Notes: a model not told the origin generated them from the sequence alone. 64,000 nucleotides of DNA from Neocallimastix lanati (nom. inval.) (GCA_016946835.1 JACVTC010000028.1:145001-209000); one strand, 5' to 3'; counted from the first letter of the stretch, positions 9,654 to 26,267 are shown. A program made the numbers and translations.

Positions 9654-12254
9654 TTAATTTGGAATAGAAGAAACAGCGCACATCCAAATTCTAGTTTTAT
9701 AAATTTTGAATAATTCACGAACTAATTCACGGAAATCAATACGTCTATCTGAAACAAAATAGAAAGTTAACTTCTTTCTATCCCATTGGAATTCAGCATC
9801 AACAATTTCCATTGGAAGTTTCTTCTGACGAACTTTTGTTTGACATAAGCTCTTAGCCTTAATTTCATCTTGACATTTAGCAATTAACATATCAATTTCA
9901 GCCTTTTGAGCAAGTCTATAAATACGTTTTGGATGAATTTGCATATCTTTTTGAAGTTCCATTCCATCATCAGCATGTTGAGCTTGATAAGCTTGAATTT
10001 GTTGATAATTAGTTATATTACTGGCAACTACCTTACCTAAATCCTTTCCTCTATCAGCTTCAACAATAACTAAATCATTATTCTTAATAATTAAACCACT
10101 TTTTTCTGAAATATAGAAATAATCCGTTCTACCAGCCTTAAATTCAACAATATATAATGGCCAATGTTGTGATTGTTGTTGATTTTGTAAATTTTTACCA
10201 GCTTCAACCCAAGCACGTGTACGATGTTCGGTATTTTCAAAGTAATCATCAATTTCATTAACATAATCTGATCCTTGGTTAGATAATGCCTGTTTTGCAC
10301 CATCATTTGAATTAGACTCACCACCATTCATATTATTAGCTGTCATTCCACTACCATTAGCATTAATTATCGAATTATATAATGAACCAGTAACGGAATT
10401 TCTTCTCATGTTTTCTTCATTCTTTAAATTTTCATCATTTATACCAAAACGGAAATTTTGAGAATTGGTTGGTGAAGCTAATGAATAGTTCGAACCAACT
10501 GTTGTATTTTGGAAGTAATTTAATTGAGGTGATAAAAGACCACCACTATTCAAATGATTTGGAGATAATAAAGGTGAAGTAATAACAGAAGATGCTGTTG
10601 GCATGGTTGGAGAAAGTGGTGAAGTTGGATTACTAACATTAGCATCAATAGTTCCATTAATAGGTCCACTGGTACCCCAAAGATTATTATATGTCGGTTG
10701 GGTAGAGGATCTACGATGAAGATTAGTTAAATCATTGCCCATAAATGAAGACATTTGGGACATACTATTAACTAAAGAAGCAGAAGCTGGACCATTTCTT
10801 TGTTGTGCTGCCATTAAAGCTTGCAATAAATTATAATTATTATTACGCCAAAGTGGACTATTCATTCCACTTAAATTATTAGTATAATTTAACCCATTCA
10901 AATCATAACCATTATTAATTAAATTAACAAGATTTTGTTCAGAAAATTTACCATAAATTTCTGATGAAGACTTAGAACGAGATCTTGAAGACTTTGGCAT
11001 ATCATAATTTAATGAAGAAAGGTATGAATTTTGTTGAGCAATATTTCTATTCATATCTAAATTACTCATTTCTAAGTTTTTTGGTTTTAAATAATTATTC
11101 ATTTGATCTTCATCCTCTTCATGAATAGTTGGTTGTAATTGAGGCAAAGTATTAAATGTTCCAACAGAAATTGAAGAACTTCTATATTGTCTACCTTGCA
11201 TTTCATTATTATCTGGATGTTCCAATTTACCATCAAAGTTAAAATTGGTGTTAATTCTAATTTTTCCAACTGCTGGCTTTGGCTTAGTAACAGCTAATGC
11301 TTCCTTTTCATCTTTAGCAGAGCCTTCAGTATCATTAGCTTTTCCATTTTCAGAACCTTCAGTAGTACTAACTGGTTGAGCAGGTTGACTTTCTGGAGTA
11401 GATGGTAATGATGAAATATTCATGGTAGTAGTGATAGCTGGGGCAGCAGAAACATCAGTTGTAGTTATAGTTACCATAGGTGGAGTTGGTAAAGCAACTG
11501 GTGTAGATGGATGACTACCATTATTAGCAGTATAAGAACCGCTTTTTTCACTCAATTCACCATGTTCTTCTTCAGTAATGCTATTAGCTTTAGCATTATT
11601 AGCAGAAACTTGATAATAGGCATTCCATTGTTGTTGCTGACGAAGAGCATAATAAGCATCAGCATTAGATTCTTCAGTTTTGGAATCAACGGAAGTTGGA
11701 GATAATGGAGTAACACTAAGTTGATAAGCCAATAAATCATTATTTAATCCCATTGGTGGGACTGGAGTCGAAGCAGCTCTATTTCTTTTCTTAATTTCAT
11801 TAAAATCATCAACAGTTAATAAATTTTTTGAACCAACTTTATCATCAATCATCTGTTGTTGTAAACCAGAAATGGACATTCTTCTTGGTGTATTACCAAT
11901 AACCTTCCAAGCATCATTATTATTTAATCCATAAGAAACATCCTGACCATTTTCTTCGTCTTCTTCTATCATTAAATATTAGAAAATATAATTTTTTAAT
12001 TTATTTATAAAAAATAATTTTATGTTTCAAACTATTCATATTATTTATTATTTTGGTGTTTATTATTATTTTATTATCTATTATTATTATTTATTATTAT
12101 TTTTCAATTAGTAATCAAAACTTAAAAAAAATTTTATATTTTGTATAATATATGTACCTTTTAATGGTTGATTTACCCACATTGGTTTTAAACCATTGTA
12201 ATATGACATATTGTCATGTTGATTTTGATTAGTAGTAGTAAACATTTTTTCCAT
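9654..12254 (-). CDS. PSP1 C-terminal domain protein
   Basis: Two exons: 12158-12254 (start MEKMFTTTNQNQHDNMSYYN) and 9654-11965, with a GT-AG intron at 11966-12157. The join is in phase (97 + 2312 bases, 802 residues). Residues about 40-620 are low-complexity, rich in Asn, Ser, Thr, Pro and Gln, with an RSRSKSSSE patch. The last ~170 residues (from WPLYIVEFKAGRTDYFYI) form a PSP1 C-terminal domain: DYFYISEKSGLIIKNNDLV, VEADRGKDLGKVV, the AQKAEIDMLIAKCQDE helix and WDRKKLTFYFVSDRRIDFRE. Proteins of this family in yeast and trypanosomatids are cytoplasmic and have been linked to suppression of DNA polymerase alpha mutants and to RNA binding; the biochemical role is not settled. The second Met at codon 4 could also be used. 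An isolated reading of exon 2 would wrongly start at MIEEDEE, inside the intron end. Confidence 0.9.
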
Positions 12255-13599
12255 TTAATTACAGAATTTAATAAAATTTTATTATATATTATTTTTAAAT
12301 ATATCTATAATATATTTAAGATTATAATTACAAAAAAAGAAAAAACAATTAGTAAAATATGATTATTATTATTTTTTTTATAGTAAAAAAATAAATAAAA
12401 ATTTAATATAAAATATTTTTTTGTCAATTTGTAAATATTATTCTAATATATACATTAAAAATTCCTCAATTCTCTTTATTTTCTTTTAATTTAAACAATT
12501 ATTTATATTTTACATTTGTATATAAATATATTTTTTATCATTAATTGTGAATATTATTTTTTATTCACCTTTTATATTATTAATTATAATGCTATTATTT
12601 GAATAATCTTATGGGTATATGTAAAGTTACCAAAAGATATTAATATTTTATTATATTATTATTACTAAGATATTAATAATTATTTTTATGTTTATATATT
12701 ATGGATAAGAGATAATAATAAAAAACTATAGATATATATTTAATGTTTCTTAATTATGAGAGTTGAATATATTTATGAATAATCTATTTGATAAATTATT
12801 ATAAATAAAAAAGAATGTAAAGGCAATTGATCCAAAGATTTCTTTTTTAATAAAATAACTTATCAATATTCTATAACAAATTCTCTATTAACTTTTATAA
12901 TACAATATGTTTTAATTCTAACTATATATATATAACAATTGTTTTGTAATATTATAAAAAAAACTTAAATATTAAAGTCTTTTTATATTATTATTCACAG
13001 CAATTTTAAATTATATATATATAAATTTTATTTTTTGATTTTCAATAATGTTTTATTAATTTCAATATTTTACAAAAAAAAAGTTTCAATTTTTTTTGCA
13101 AAAGAAAAATATTTATTATTAATATTTTTGTACTTATATTTCTATTCTAATTTTTTTGTATTCCAATAATTTTGTTGTTTTTTTCTTATTTGCAATTTTT
13201 ATGACTTAATCATATATCATATTATTTAATAAAGTTTTTATATGGAAAATCAACTATGTACTATATAATTTAATTTTGTGTTACACATATTCTATTTAAC
13301 TATTAATATATGTTTATTATAGAAATAATTTAATTTTATTATTCTTTTTCCATTTATTATTATTAAAATTTTCTTAATTAAAATATATTAACTTTGAACA
13401 CATTTAATTATTTTGTATTTATTTTAATTAATAGAAATCAAAGACATTCAATATATATTGCCTTTTAGTTAATTTATATATTATTTATATATTCTATTAC
13501 TATTAAAAATATATATGTACTTATATGTATTTTATTATATATCATTATTTTATATATACATATTTTTATTTTCACTATTTTACTTTATTTAGTTATATT

Positions 13600-14095
13600 A
13601 ACTTATTATTATTATTATTATTTATTTATTATTATTATTTATTTATTTATTATTATTTATTATTATTTATTTATTATTATTATTTATTTATTATTATTAT
13701 TATTTATTAATTATTTATTTATTATTATTATTTATTTATTATTATTATTTATTTATTATTATTATTTATTTATTATTATTATTTATTTATTATTATTATT
13801 ATTTATTTATTATTATTATTTATTATTATTTATTTATTTATTATTATTATTTATTATTATTTATTGTTATTTATTTATTATTATTTATATATTATTATTT
13901 ATTTATTATTATTTATTTATTATTATTATTTATTTATTATTATTTATTTATTATTATTATTTATTTACTATTTATTATTTATTTATTTATTTATTATTTA
14001 TTATTTATTTATTATTTATTATTTATTATTTATTTATTATTTATTATTTATTTATTTATTATTTATTTATTAATTTATTTATTATTATCTAATTA
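13600..14095. repeat. (TTATT/ATTT)n microsatellite array
   Basis: About 500 bases of interleaved TTA and TTTA units with no other sequence. All three frames of the + strand are open for long stretches only because of the repeat. Confidence 0.95.
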
Positions 14096-16945
14096 TTATT
14101 AGATTTTCCCTCTTTTTTTTTAATATACCCATAATTAGTTATTCATATTAATAATATCACTGCTAAAGTTTAATGCATTATTTTTAATATAATTTAGGTG
14201 AATATTCTGGTTGTATAAGAAATGTTTATAATTAAACTATAATACTTTTTTATTCTTTTTTTCATTTATAATTTATATTGTACTATTTCATTCTCTTATA
14301 TTTTAAACTACAAATATATTTACAATATTATAATAATCTTACCTTTTTAATATCTAAGTACCCAAAGAATTTTTGGAAATTTATACTAGTTTTATATATA
14401 CAAATTTATTTTTTTATTTTTAAATTTTATATCAAAAATTTTATTTTATATTTTATTAAATAATTTAAAAATTTTAAATTTTCTTTCAAAAAAAAATGAA
14501 AAATAATAAAAAAAAACCCTTTAATATTTTATAATAGATAATATTAATTTTTTTATTCCTTAAATTATTATTTTAATACTACAGTCTTTTGGAAAAATAG
14601 GTTTTGCATTGTTTTAATTTTTAAATTATATATAAAGAATAGTAATTAATAAACATATTGAATTTATAAAATATAAATTATTCTATTCTATTTATTTTAG
14701 AATGAAAACTTTTTAATAATTTTTAAATTTATTTTTCTAGTTTAAATATAAATTATATATATATAAATAAATATATAAAAATTAAAACTACTTTTAAAAT
14801 AATAAGTTTGATTAAAAGTATTAAAATAAAATTAAAAACTACTATACTATTAAAATTAAAATTTACAATGTTATAATGTTACACTTACAGTTTTTGTAAA
14901 AACTATTTGTAATTCTTTTATTTTTATTTTAAATATTATTACTAAATTGTTTCGTAATTTTGTACTTTTTTATAATTTTCTCACGTTTTTCCCTTCTAAA
15001 ATAAAAAATATAGTTTTCTTATATTCTTTATATTATTAATAATGCTTTTCAAAGTCGTTATTATATAACAATTGAGTTCATTGATATTGCTTTATCAAAT
15101 AAGAAAAAAAAGCATTCTTTATCTAATAATAATATATAAATAAAATATATAAGAAAAACAATTTAATTCTTCTGTATAATTATATTTTCTAAAAGATTTT
15201 AGATTATAAGTGATAAAGAGTAAAAAAAAAAAAAAAAAAAAAAAAAGGAAAATATGTATTAATAAATTCCTTTTATTTTAATCTAACTTTTTTTTAATTA
15301 ATTAATTAATTAATTAATTTAAATTTTTATTATTGAAAAAAATAAATTTATTATTTATGTATAAATGAAAAAAAAAAAAAAAAAAAGATTTTTAAAAATA
15401 TAAAAATGTTAATAATACAATCTAATTAATTTAATTATATAATAAAATAAAAAAAAATTTTAAACTACTTTTAAAAATAATTAAAAAATATATATTTTAA
15501 TTATTTACTATTATTATTATTATTATTATACATTATTATTATAATTACCATAATTATAATAATATTAATTTAATATTGTTGTTTGTAATATTTAAAAAAA
15601 CTAATAATGTCTAATACAATATTTATAATATAATAAAAATAATTGCTTTATCCAAATATTAATTACTGTTAGTTTAATTAAAAAAAAAAAATGAAATGAA
15701 ATGAAAACAAAATAAGATATTTTTATAAAATGTATAAATATGAAAAGAATTAAAATAATTGGAATAATAGTTATTATGAATAATAAAATATTTGTAAAAT
15801 ATGTAAAATACAAATTTTATTATGAACAATAAATATATATAATATATGTAAAGATCCAAAATTTAGTTTATTTTTTTTTTTTTATTTTTTTTATTAAATG
15901 TTATATACAATTATCTTTACTAATAGTATTATTTGTATTATTTTTATTATTAAAATATTATTATTATACAATTAATTCATTTTATTTTACTATCTATTTC
16001 TATTTTTTTATTATACTCTTAAATTATAAATTATTTTTTATTATATTTTATTATATATTAAATGTATCGCATTATATTGTTACTTTTTTTTTTTTTGTCT
16101 TCTAATTATACATTAATGATTAATAATATTAATAAAATATTTATAATAATATTTATTTATTTAAATTAATATTAAGATAAAATTAACTATTTTAATATTG
16201 TTTCAAATGACCTTGAAATTAAAAAAAATAGGAATAGATTTATTTATATAAAAAAGCTTATTCATATGAACTAATGAAAATAAATAAAATGATAATTAGG
16301 ATTAATAATAATTAGTTAAATATAGTGTAACTAATACTTTTTTTATCTTTTTTAAAAAAAATATAGTAGTACTGCAAATAAAAAAATTAGATTAGTTAAA
16401 CCTTTTTCTCAAAAAAAAAAAAAAGTATTTCATTTAAAAAGTTTATAATATATATAATAAATGGATATCCAATATTAATCATATTATTATATGATATATG
16501 AATAAAGAAATAATAACATTTGAATTTTATAATTTATTTATATAATTACACTTTTTTTTTTTTTTTAAATTTTATTATTTAAAAATTTCTAATATTTCTT
16601 TTTTTATATTATTACATTCAATTACATCAATAATATATTATAATAAATTAAAATATATGTCTATCATTAAATCTATAAATTAATTAATAAAATAGAATTG
16701 AATTAAACTCTAAATAGTAATAAATTAAATTTCAAATTAAAAATAAAAGTAAACTTTTTTTACATTTCTTTCTAAGTTAAATATATTAGAAATTTGTAAT
16801 AATATATATATTTACTTATATTACATATTGATTAAAATTAATATATGTTTCAATTAAGTTGATTTATTCAAAAAATGTTTAATTAAATTAAAAAAAAATA
16901 TAATAAATAGTAACTATAATAAAAAAAAAAGTTTATAATTCGTAA

Positions 16946-17077
<132 letters not shown>

Positions 17078-18534
17078 AATATGTATAGTATTGAATATTA
17101 AAAAATTAATTGTTTAAATCATTTCTTTTATAACTTTAGTCAAAGTTTAACACTTGAATATTACTCGTAACGATCTCAATATTCACAAAAGAAGAATTAT
17201 TTATCTTTTTTAATTTTCTTTTATTTTAATATTAATTTACTTTTTTAGTTAATAACTTTTACATTAACTAATACACTAATACACTATTTATTCATTACTA
17301 TTAATATATAAATTTATATCTATTATAATTGGATGATTTTTTTAGGTTAGGATTGTGGTTACCATTTTTTCTGTAACTTTTATAAGCAGTTTGATGATTA
17401 AAAAAAAAAATAAATAAAAAAGGTATTACAATTATAATTTATTATTACTTTTTTATTATTACTATTATTATTATTATTTAATTAATCCATTTCTATTATA
17501 ATATACATTCAAATGCTTTATTTGTTTTATGTATAATTATAGTTTTATTAGAATACATTATATAATAATTAAAAAAGTTTATTTTGATCATAAACTATAT
17601 GTTTTTTTTTTTTTTTTTTTTTTTTTCTGAACATTGCATTATTATTATTTTAATTATTATTTTAAATTATTATTATGAATAACATTAATTATTCTTAAAA
17701 TTTAAACTTCACCTTTTATTTATTATATATAAATATGAAGAATGAAATAAAAATATTAATTAAATTTAATTTAGAAATAATAATATTAACAATAACAATG
17801 ATAGTCATTTATTTTATTCATTAATTAATTAAATCATTCATTGAAAGTAGAAACTATATAAACATTATATATATCTTTATCATTTTATTGTAGTTTTCTT
17901 ATTTTCTATAACAAATTATATATTTAATTTAATAAATTTAGTTTTAAAATAAAGATATTAATTAAACAATTAAATATTATATATATACATATATATATAT
18001 ATATATTTTTTTTTTTTTCTTTTTCAAATTAAAATTTATATTTCATAATATTCAAGTTGGCATTCTAAATATATATATATCTAATATTAAAGTGCTTTTT
18101 CATTTATCATCACTATTTTTTATATTATTATAATTATTTTCATTTGTTACACTTTAGAAATTAGTATCTATGAGAGTATTAATTATTTTAATAATAACTG
18201 TAAAAAAAAAAAAAAAAAAAAATAAGAAGGAAAATAAATTTAAAAAAAAATAAAAATAATAAATATGTAAAATTAATATAATAAAATACATTGAATGAAG
18301 CAAATATTATAAAGGTATAAAAGAAATAATATATATAATATGAAAGAAAAAAAAAAGGTAAGAAAGGAATATATTTTAAGAAAAATAAAAAAAAAAAACT
18401 TTTTTTTTTTAATTATTAGAACATCAGAACTACATATAAAAATAATTTAAAGAATATAAAAAATAAAAGTAAAAAAAAAAAATAAAAATATAATTAAAAT
18501 TTTTCTGTACTACATTGAATGATTAAAATAACAA

Positions 18535-18722
18535 AATAACAAAATAATAAAATAATAAAATAATAAAATAAATAAATAAATAATAAAATTATAAAATAAT
18601 AAAATAATAAAATAAATAAATAAATAAATAATAAAATTATAAAATAATAAAATAAATAAATAAATAAATAATAAAATTATAAAATAATAAGATAATAAAA
18701 TAATAAAATAAATAAAATAAAA
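18535..18722. repeat. AATAA-type higher-order repeat
   Basis: Blocks of (AATA)n and (AATAAA)n recur three times in the same order with an AAAATTATAAAAT phrase between them, so the microsatellite has itself been duplicated. Confidence 0.75.
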
Positions 18723-19564
18723 AATTAATTAATCTAATTGATTAAATAATAATATATTGAATTTAATAAAAATATTATATTGGACATAGATTACATTAAA
18801 CTCTGTTATAAATAAAAATAAAAAGAAAAATGTAGCAACAAAGTTAATTTAATTATTAAATAGGAATTAAACTTTTCAAGCTAGCTTTCATTTTCTGTTA
18901 TTAAAACTGAATAAAATAAAAAACTTTAAAGGGAATAAAGTTGGCTTTTTTTTTTTTTTTAATTATAGTCAACATTTAAAAATTATTTAATTATGTGACT
19001 ATTACCTATAAAATAAGCACTAATATGCTTATTAAATAATGTCTATGAATTGTATTTAAAATTTACTACTATAAAGTAATTTTTTAGGATTCATTCAAGA
19101 TTTATTATTATTATTATTATTATTATATAATGATTATGAATGAATCCAAGACTTATTATATAATTATAATAATTTTAGAATGATATATCCAAGTTAATTA
19201 TCAAGATACACAAATTAATAATAAATCAAAAAAAAGAATTATTATACTTTTCATCCTTAACATAAATATTCCTTTAAAAAAATTTTTTTTCTATGAAAAA
19301 ATAATATAATTTTTTAATTTAATATATTACATTTTAAAATAAATTATATATATTATATATTATATTATTATATATTATTAATTATATATTATATAATAAA
19401 TATACTTTTAGATGTGGGTAAAATTAAACTATAATTAATTAAAATAGAAAAAAGGCTTTGAGAGATCAAATAGTTAAAAAAATTAATAATAAAATTCAAT
19501 AATAATTAAGATAAAAAAATTCACTAAATATGTTAAATTGAAGTAGAAATGAAATCTTATTTAT

Positions 19565-19865
19565 ATTTATATACACTATTTATTTATTATTTATTGTTTA
19601 TTATTATTTATTTATTATTTATTTATTATTTATTATTTATTTATTATTTATTATTTATTATTTATAGTTACTTATTTATTATTTTATTATTTATTATTTA
19701 TTATTTATTTTTTTTTATTATTTATTATTTAATTATTTAATATTTAATATTTAATATTTATTATTTATTATTTATAGATACTTATTATTTATTATTTATT
19801 ATTACTTATTATTTAGTATTTAGTATTCAATTATTTATTATTTATTATTCTTTATATTATTTGAT
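19565..19865. repeat. (TTATT)n / (TATTTAT)n array
   Basis: TTATTATTTATT units in changing mixtures over about 300 bases. Confidence 0.9.
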
Positions 19866-21049
19866 TATTTAAAGTGTACCGCTTAATAAGTATAATATCT
19901 TCTGTGCATTTTTTCAGCCAATGTATTATATATTTTTTAGAATATTAAAAATTTTCGGTTCATTTTGATTTGTCTTAAATTAATATATATTCCATCTTTC
20001 AATTTTTTTTTTAAAAAAAAATAAAATTTAAATATTATAATTATAAATTGTACCGTCACTATTTTTTTAATATAAACTAAACTCTATTTAATTGATATTT
20101 AATCATTATATTAGTTATTATATATATATTTATTATTTTTTTATTTCTATTAAAGAATTACTCAACTTAAAAATTATAAATTACTTCATAAAAGGCATTA
20201 TTATTTGTCTTCTAATTCCTTATTAATTAATTAATTGATAAAAACTTTGGAATTGTTATACAATAATTATGCTTTTTTTAAATAATGATATATATATATT
20301 TATAATAAATAATATCTAAAACTAGAATTATTATAGTTATTCTAAGATGGATATAAAAAATATATATATACATATATAAATGAGCATTAAGTAATAAAAT
20401 AAATAGAAATATAAATAAATAGAAATAGTTTTAATTTTTAATTAATTTGATTAAATAAAACAATATATAATAATATATATTTATTATGTTGAATAGTATA
20501 ATTTAATATATTTTAAATAGTTTGATTTTCATTTTAATTGTTTCTATTAATATATATAATCATACATATATAAATATATTGCACAAAATATAAAAAAAGT
20601 TTTTTTTTAAAAAAATACAAAAATATATCTTTTTTTATTTTTATGTTAAAAAACAAATAAATAGATTAATATATATAATCAATACTATATATTTGTATTC
20701 TTATATTTGTAATTATAATATATATTAATATATTTACTTATAACTATGTAGAAAAAAAATTAATTAAGTTCATATAAATTAATATGACCATATATGGAAT
20801 AATTATTTATATAATAAAGAAAACAAAACAAAACAAAACAAAAAAAAAAGAACAACCGATAAAAAAAATAAATAAAATAAAATAAAATAAAAAAAAAAAA
20901 ATATATATATATATATATATGAATCTTGATATTTTTTGTATATATTAATTTTTCTATTACTCATGATTTGAAATGAAATAAATATTAATTTTTAAAAATT
21001 AAACTACAAATAATAATAGATATTAACTTAAAAATAATAATTGTAAATA

Positions 21050-21084
<35 letters not shown>

Positions 21085-21114
21085 GTAGTTTAATAAAATT
21101 TTTATAATTATTAT

Positions 21115-21205
21115 CTCATATAAAATATAAATAAATATAAAATATAAATAAATATAAAATATAAATAAATATAAAATATAAATAAATATAAAATATAAAT
21201 AAATA
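21115..21205. repeat. 17-bp tandem repeat
   Basis: About five copies in a row of the unit AAAATATAAATAAATAT. Confidence 0.9.
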
Positions 21206-22455
21206 TTAAATTTTTAATAATTTTAAATATTAAATTACAATATTTAATAATAAATATCAACTTTTCAATTTTTATAATAAAAATAATAATTGTAACTAAA
21301 ATGATAGTAATAATAAATAAATGATAATTTTATAAAATTTTTATAATTATTATCTCATATAAAATATATAGAATAGTTAATTATACTATAAATAGTTATT
21401 TTCATATATAAAATAATTTAATTTTTGTTAATTGCTCAAAAAAAAAAAAAAAAAAGTTTCATCTCTATGCACTCTAGTATATCAAAAACTATAATAATTA
21501 TTATTATTATTAAGTATTTATTTATTCTTAGATATATTTTATTATATCAATAATAAATAAAGATAATAATGCTCTAAGTTTAAGCTTTTATTTCATTTTT
21601 ATTTCTAAAATGAACGCTATTATCATTTACTCAATCTTCTTTCAGAATTTGAATTTATTGTTAATTATTAAATAATACAAAAAAAAAAAAAAAAAAAAAA
21701 AAGATTTTTTGAAAATAATTCGTATATCTATACTCATTAGATTTAGAGATTAAAATATCTTATTTTCCATTGATTTATTGCTATTTAAAATAAATTTTTT
21801 TTTTTTAAACGATGAAAATTCATCATTCATATTCCTTTTTCTCTTAAAAAATATTAATTCTTTTTGCATTTTTAATCGGAATATAATTCATAATTCATTA
21901 AATTAATTTTAATTTTTTTTTTCCTATTAATTAAAATAATGTTCAATAGGTAGAAAAGAAAAAAAAAAAAATAAAAAATTACCTTATTTACTATTTTTAT
22001 ACATAAAAATTAATAAAAAAATAAAAAAAAAAATTTTTTTTTTTTATTTCTTTTTTAAGCAATGAACAAATAAAAAATATATATTAAATGTTAAAATGTA
22101 TATAAAATATATATATACATATATTATGTAGAAATCATAAATAAATCATTGTATGCTTCTATTATTATTATTTTATTATTACTTTGTAACTATTTTTATA
22201 TATGAATATATGGTTGTGTTGTTGCTTTAATTTACTATTTTTTATGATTCATTATTTTTATTTTTATTTTTATTTTTATTTTTATTTTTTTTTATCATTA
22301 TTAAATTGTTTAAATTATATTATTATTTAACTTTTAATAGTTGTTTTATGATAATTTATTAATTTTTTACTATCAAATACCATTATTTTATTATTAATTA
22401 TTCATTATTATTATTTAATATTGTTTTATTATTAATTATTATTGTTGTTTTAGTA

Positions 22456-22492
<37 letters not shown>

Positions 22493-22736
22493 TTTTAATT
22501 ATTTTGTTATCAATAATTATTATTAAAAAAAAAAAAAAAAAAAAGTATCATTAAAATAAAGTATAAAGTGAAAAAAAAAAAATACAATACTTCGATTAAA
22601 GAAGATATAATCATTAATTAAAAATAATTATTAATAAAAAAAAAAATAAATAAATAAATTAATATATAAATAAATACCTAAATAAATATTTATAAATACA
22701 TAAAAAATATGTTAAAGAAATCGTGAGTATATAAAA

Positions 22737-22737
<1 letters not shown>

Positions 22738-22784
<47 letters not shown>

Positions 22785-22786
22785 AT
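22738..22786. repeat. (AAAT)n microsatellite
   Basis: About 12 perfect AAAT units. Confidence 0.95.
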
Positions 22787-23384
22787 ACTATTCATTATTA
22801 ATAATATAGTTAATCATCTTAAATAATGATTAAAACAAATAAAACATTTTTTTCTTTTTTTTTTTACACACTTATAATTTTTTATAAATTTATATATAAA
22901 TAGATATATTCATATGTAGAATGGGAAAAAAAAAAAATTAAAGTCAATTTAATTAATGATATACTTTTTTTCTATAAAATAGTTTGAATCTTCATAATTA
23001 AAAAAAAAAAAAAATATAATAATACCTATTACACATTAACTATGATTGATAATACTACTTATTCCTTCCAATACTTTTACTAATAATACCACAAATTTAA
23101 TTACTACTACTACTACCATCATACTCTATGAATTAATCATTAAAAATTGTCCCTTCTTATATATATATATATATATTTTTTTTAATTATTATTATTATTT
23201 TTTTTTTTTTTTTTTATTTTATTATGAATTGAATTGTATATTAGATTGCATATATTGTATATATTATATATTTTTATATTATTATTATTATTATTATTAT
23301 TATTTAATTAATGTTTTTATATTAATTTATATATACATATATATGTATATATATTTCTCTTTCTCTCTCTCTCTCTTTATTAAA

Positions 23385-24100
23385 TTAATTATTTTCTCTT
23401 TCATAAACATCTCGAATTTCATCCCATACATTTCTAATTCTTGGATCAACATTATCCGTAAAAATAATGGTTTCTATAGCTTCCATAAAGGATTGAATTT
23501 CTGTTGAATACTATTAATAATAAAATAAAAATAAAAATAACAATAAAAATAAAAATAAAAATATATTATTATATTATTAATAAATATATAATTATATTAT
23601 TAATAAATGTATTATTAAATTATTAATAAATACTATTATTATTATTATTACTATTTTTTTTTTTTTTTTTTTAAAAAAAAGTATTTTATAAATATATATA
23701 TATATATACTTATAAAGAAATAACTTACAGTTCTACCAACATTACGGATAAAACCAACAACCCATCTCCACCATGGGGTTTTCACTGGATCTATACTTTG
23801 AGTTTCAAATTCTCTTATCTTAATTTCAGTGGTTTCAACAAACCTCTACAATTGATGATATTAATAATATAAAAATAATAATTTACATATGAAGAGATGT
23901 TATGGTTAATGATAATGATATTGAATTATTTTTTAATTAATCATAATAATAATAGTATAAATATATTTATAATTAATAATATATATATATAATATAATTA
24001 TAATTAAAATAATTTAAATTAATTATTAGAAAAAAAAATTAAAAAAAAAATTTATATACATTTATATAAATTTGTAATATATATATACATAAATGTATAT

Positions 24101-24151
<51 letters not shown>

Positions 24152-24840
24152 CTTACTTGGAATACACATATAAAGGTTTCCTTTTGATCACGAATAACAA
24201 TATCTTGAGTTCTTTCAAGATTAGCAATAGATTCATCATGAGAAATTCTCATCGTTTCATTTGTTTCAGCATCTATTTATTTTATTTTTAATATATATCA
24301 ATATAAATAAATAATTATAAATATTGTTATAATAAATTGAATAATTAAATAAATTAAAAAAAAAAAAAAAAAAAAAAAATTGATTTAAATAGATTATATT
24401 AATCTATGAATTTTTTTTTTTTTTTTTTTTTTTTATTTTATTTTATTTTACAAGGTATTTTTTTACCTTCTGATTTTTCTTGTTCTTCTTGTTCTCTATA
24501 TAATTTCTTATTATATTCTAATTTTGCTTTAATTTGTTGTACACGTAAAACAACCTTCTTTAACGTATTTCTTAAAATAGACCATACATAAAGATGAGTG
24601 TATTGATCCGATAAAATGATATCACTTAAGATCCAAGTAATAATATTCTTTGGATCAACAACTCTATAATTCACCAACTTATCTAAAATAATTTCTAAAA
24701 ATTGTGGATTATATTTCCAGAAATCGGCCACATAACGAACCGTCTTATCCTTGGCTTCATTAGTTTCATTTAATGTACTTAAAATTGATATATATCTTGT
24801 TAAATAATGATTTATAGTATATACAAGAATAATAGAAAAA

Positions 24841-24873
<33 letters not shown>

Positions 24874-25008
24874 TTTTGATAGTTTATTTTAAATTTTTAT
24901 AATTAAAATTATTAAATTATTATTATAAGTATTTATTAATTTAAATTTTATTTATTATTATATATATATGTGTGTATATAATTGATTTTATTGATAGTTG
25001 AAAAAAAA

Positions 25009-25041
<33 letters not shown>

Positions 25042-25614
25042 TTATTGTTGTTGTTATTAATAAATATAATAAAATGATTTAACAAATTTGTTGTTGTTAT
25101 TAGTAAATATAATAAAATGATTTAACAAATTTTATAGTATTAATTATAAAATAATAAAATAAAAAATAATAATAACAGAAAAAATAATATATATATATAT
25201 AAATTAAAAAATTATATATATATTATAATAATAATAATAAAAAAATTAGTTTTTGTCTTATTATAAAATTATAATATATATATATATATATATATTTATT
25301 TATTAATTACCTTTCAACAACATTTAATATGTGACTGAAACTCTTACTACCAACCATCATTGCTGATTGAACTACAATTTCAAGAACAGTAGATTCTGGA
25401 TCTAAATCTTGTTCATCAATATCCATACTGGCAGCATTTTGATTCTTTTCTGATATATAACTTTTAATTTTATCTAAAATAATATTTATTTCTTGTGGTG
25501 GAGTTTTAGTACGTAAAGCATTGTAAACTTCTTGTGCGTATTCATAAAGAGTTTGATCTTTATTAAATATGAAATTTATTTAAAGTAAAAATAATAATAA
25601 TTAAAAATTATAAT

Positions 25615-25646
<32 letters not shown>

Positions 25647-26223
25647 AACATTATTTCAAATGATTAATGTATATATTTAATATTATTTATGTATAAATAC
25701 ATATATAAATATAGAATAATAATTTATATATTATTATTAATTATATATTTATATTATTTATTTTTTATTTATTTTTATTTTATTAATATTATATTAATAT
25801 ATAGATATAGATATAGATAATTTTTAGTTTATTAAAAAAAAAAAAAAAAAAAAAAAAAAGGGTTTTACCTCCAAAATCATCATTTTGATATTTATAATTA
25901 GTACATGGAGCAGTTTTTGAAAAGATATCTGATTCAATAAATTCTTGTGGTAATAAAGGTTTTATTCTATCATAATAAGATAATCTAACACATTTTTCTA
26001 AAGTTTCACGAATAAATACATATTGACCAGATGAAGGATCTTTTTCAAGAATTGGAATCCTAACAATATTATAATTTAAAAAGTTAAATAAAGTAAAATA
26101 AATAAATAAATAAATAATAATAGTAATAATTAATATATTAACTTTTGAAAAAAAAAAAAAAAAAAAAAAAATTCATATATATATATATATTAACTTTTTT
26201 TATGTATATTTCTTTTATATTTC

Positions 26224-26267
<44 letters not shown>

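Noticed and set aside
10091..11740. Several short frames on both strands inside the PSP1-domain gene
   Set aside because: They overlap the long coding exon in other frames and show no protein features.
17335..17400. Possible snoRNA with a TGATGA-like box near 17390
   Set aside because: Box motifs are too short and no terminal stem or D box at a sensible distance was found.
23046..23507. 153-codon + strand frame at the 3' end of CBP80
   Set aside because: Low-complexity Ile/Tyr/Phe translation that overlaps the last CBP80 exon on the other strand.
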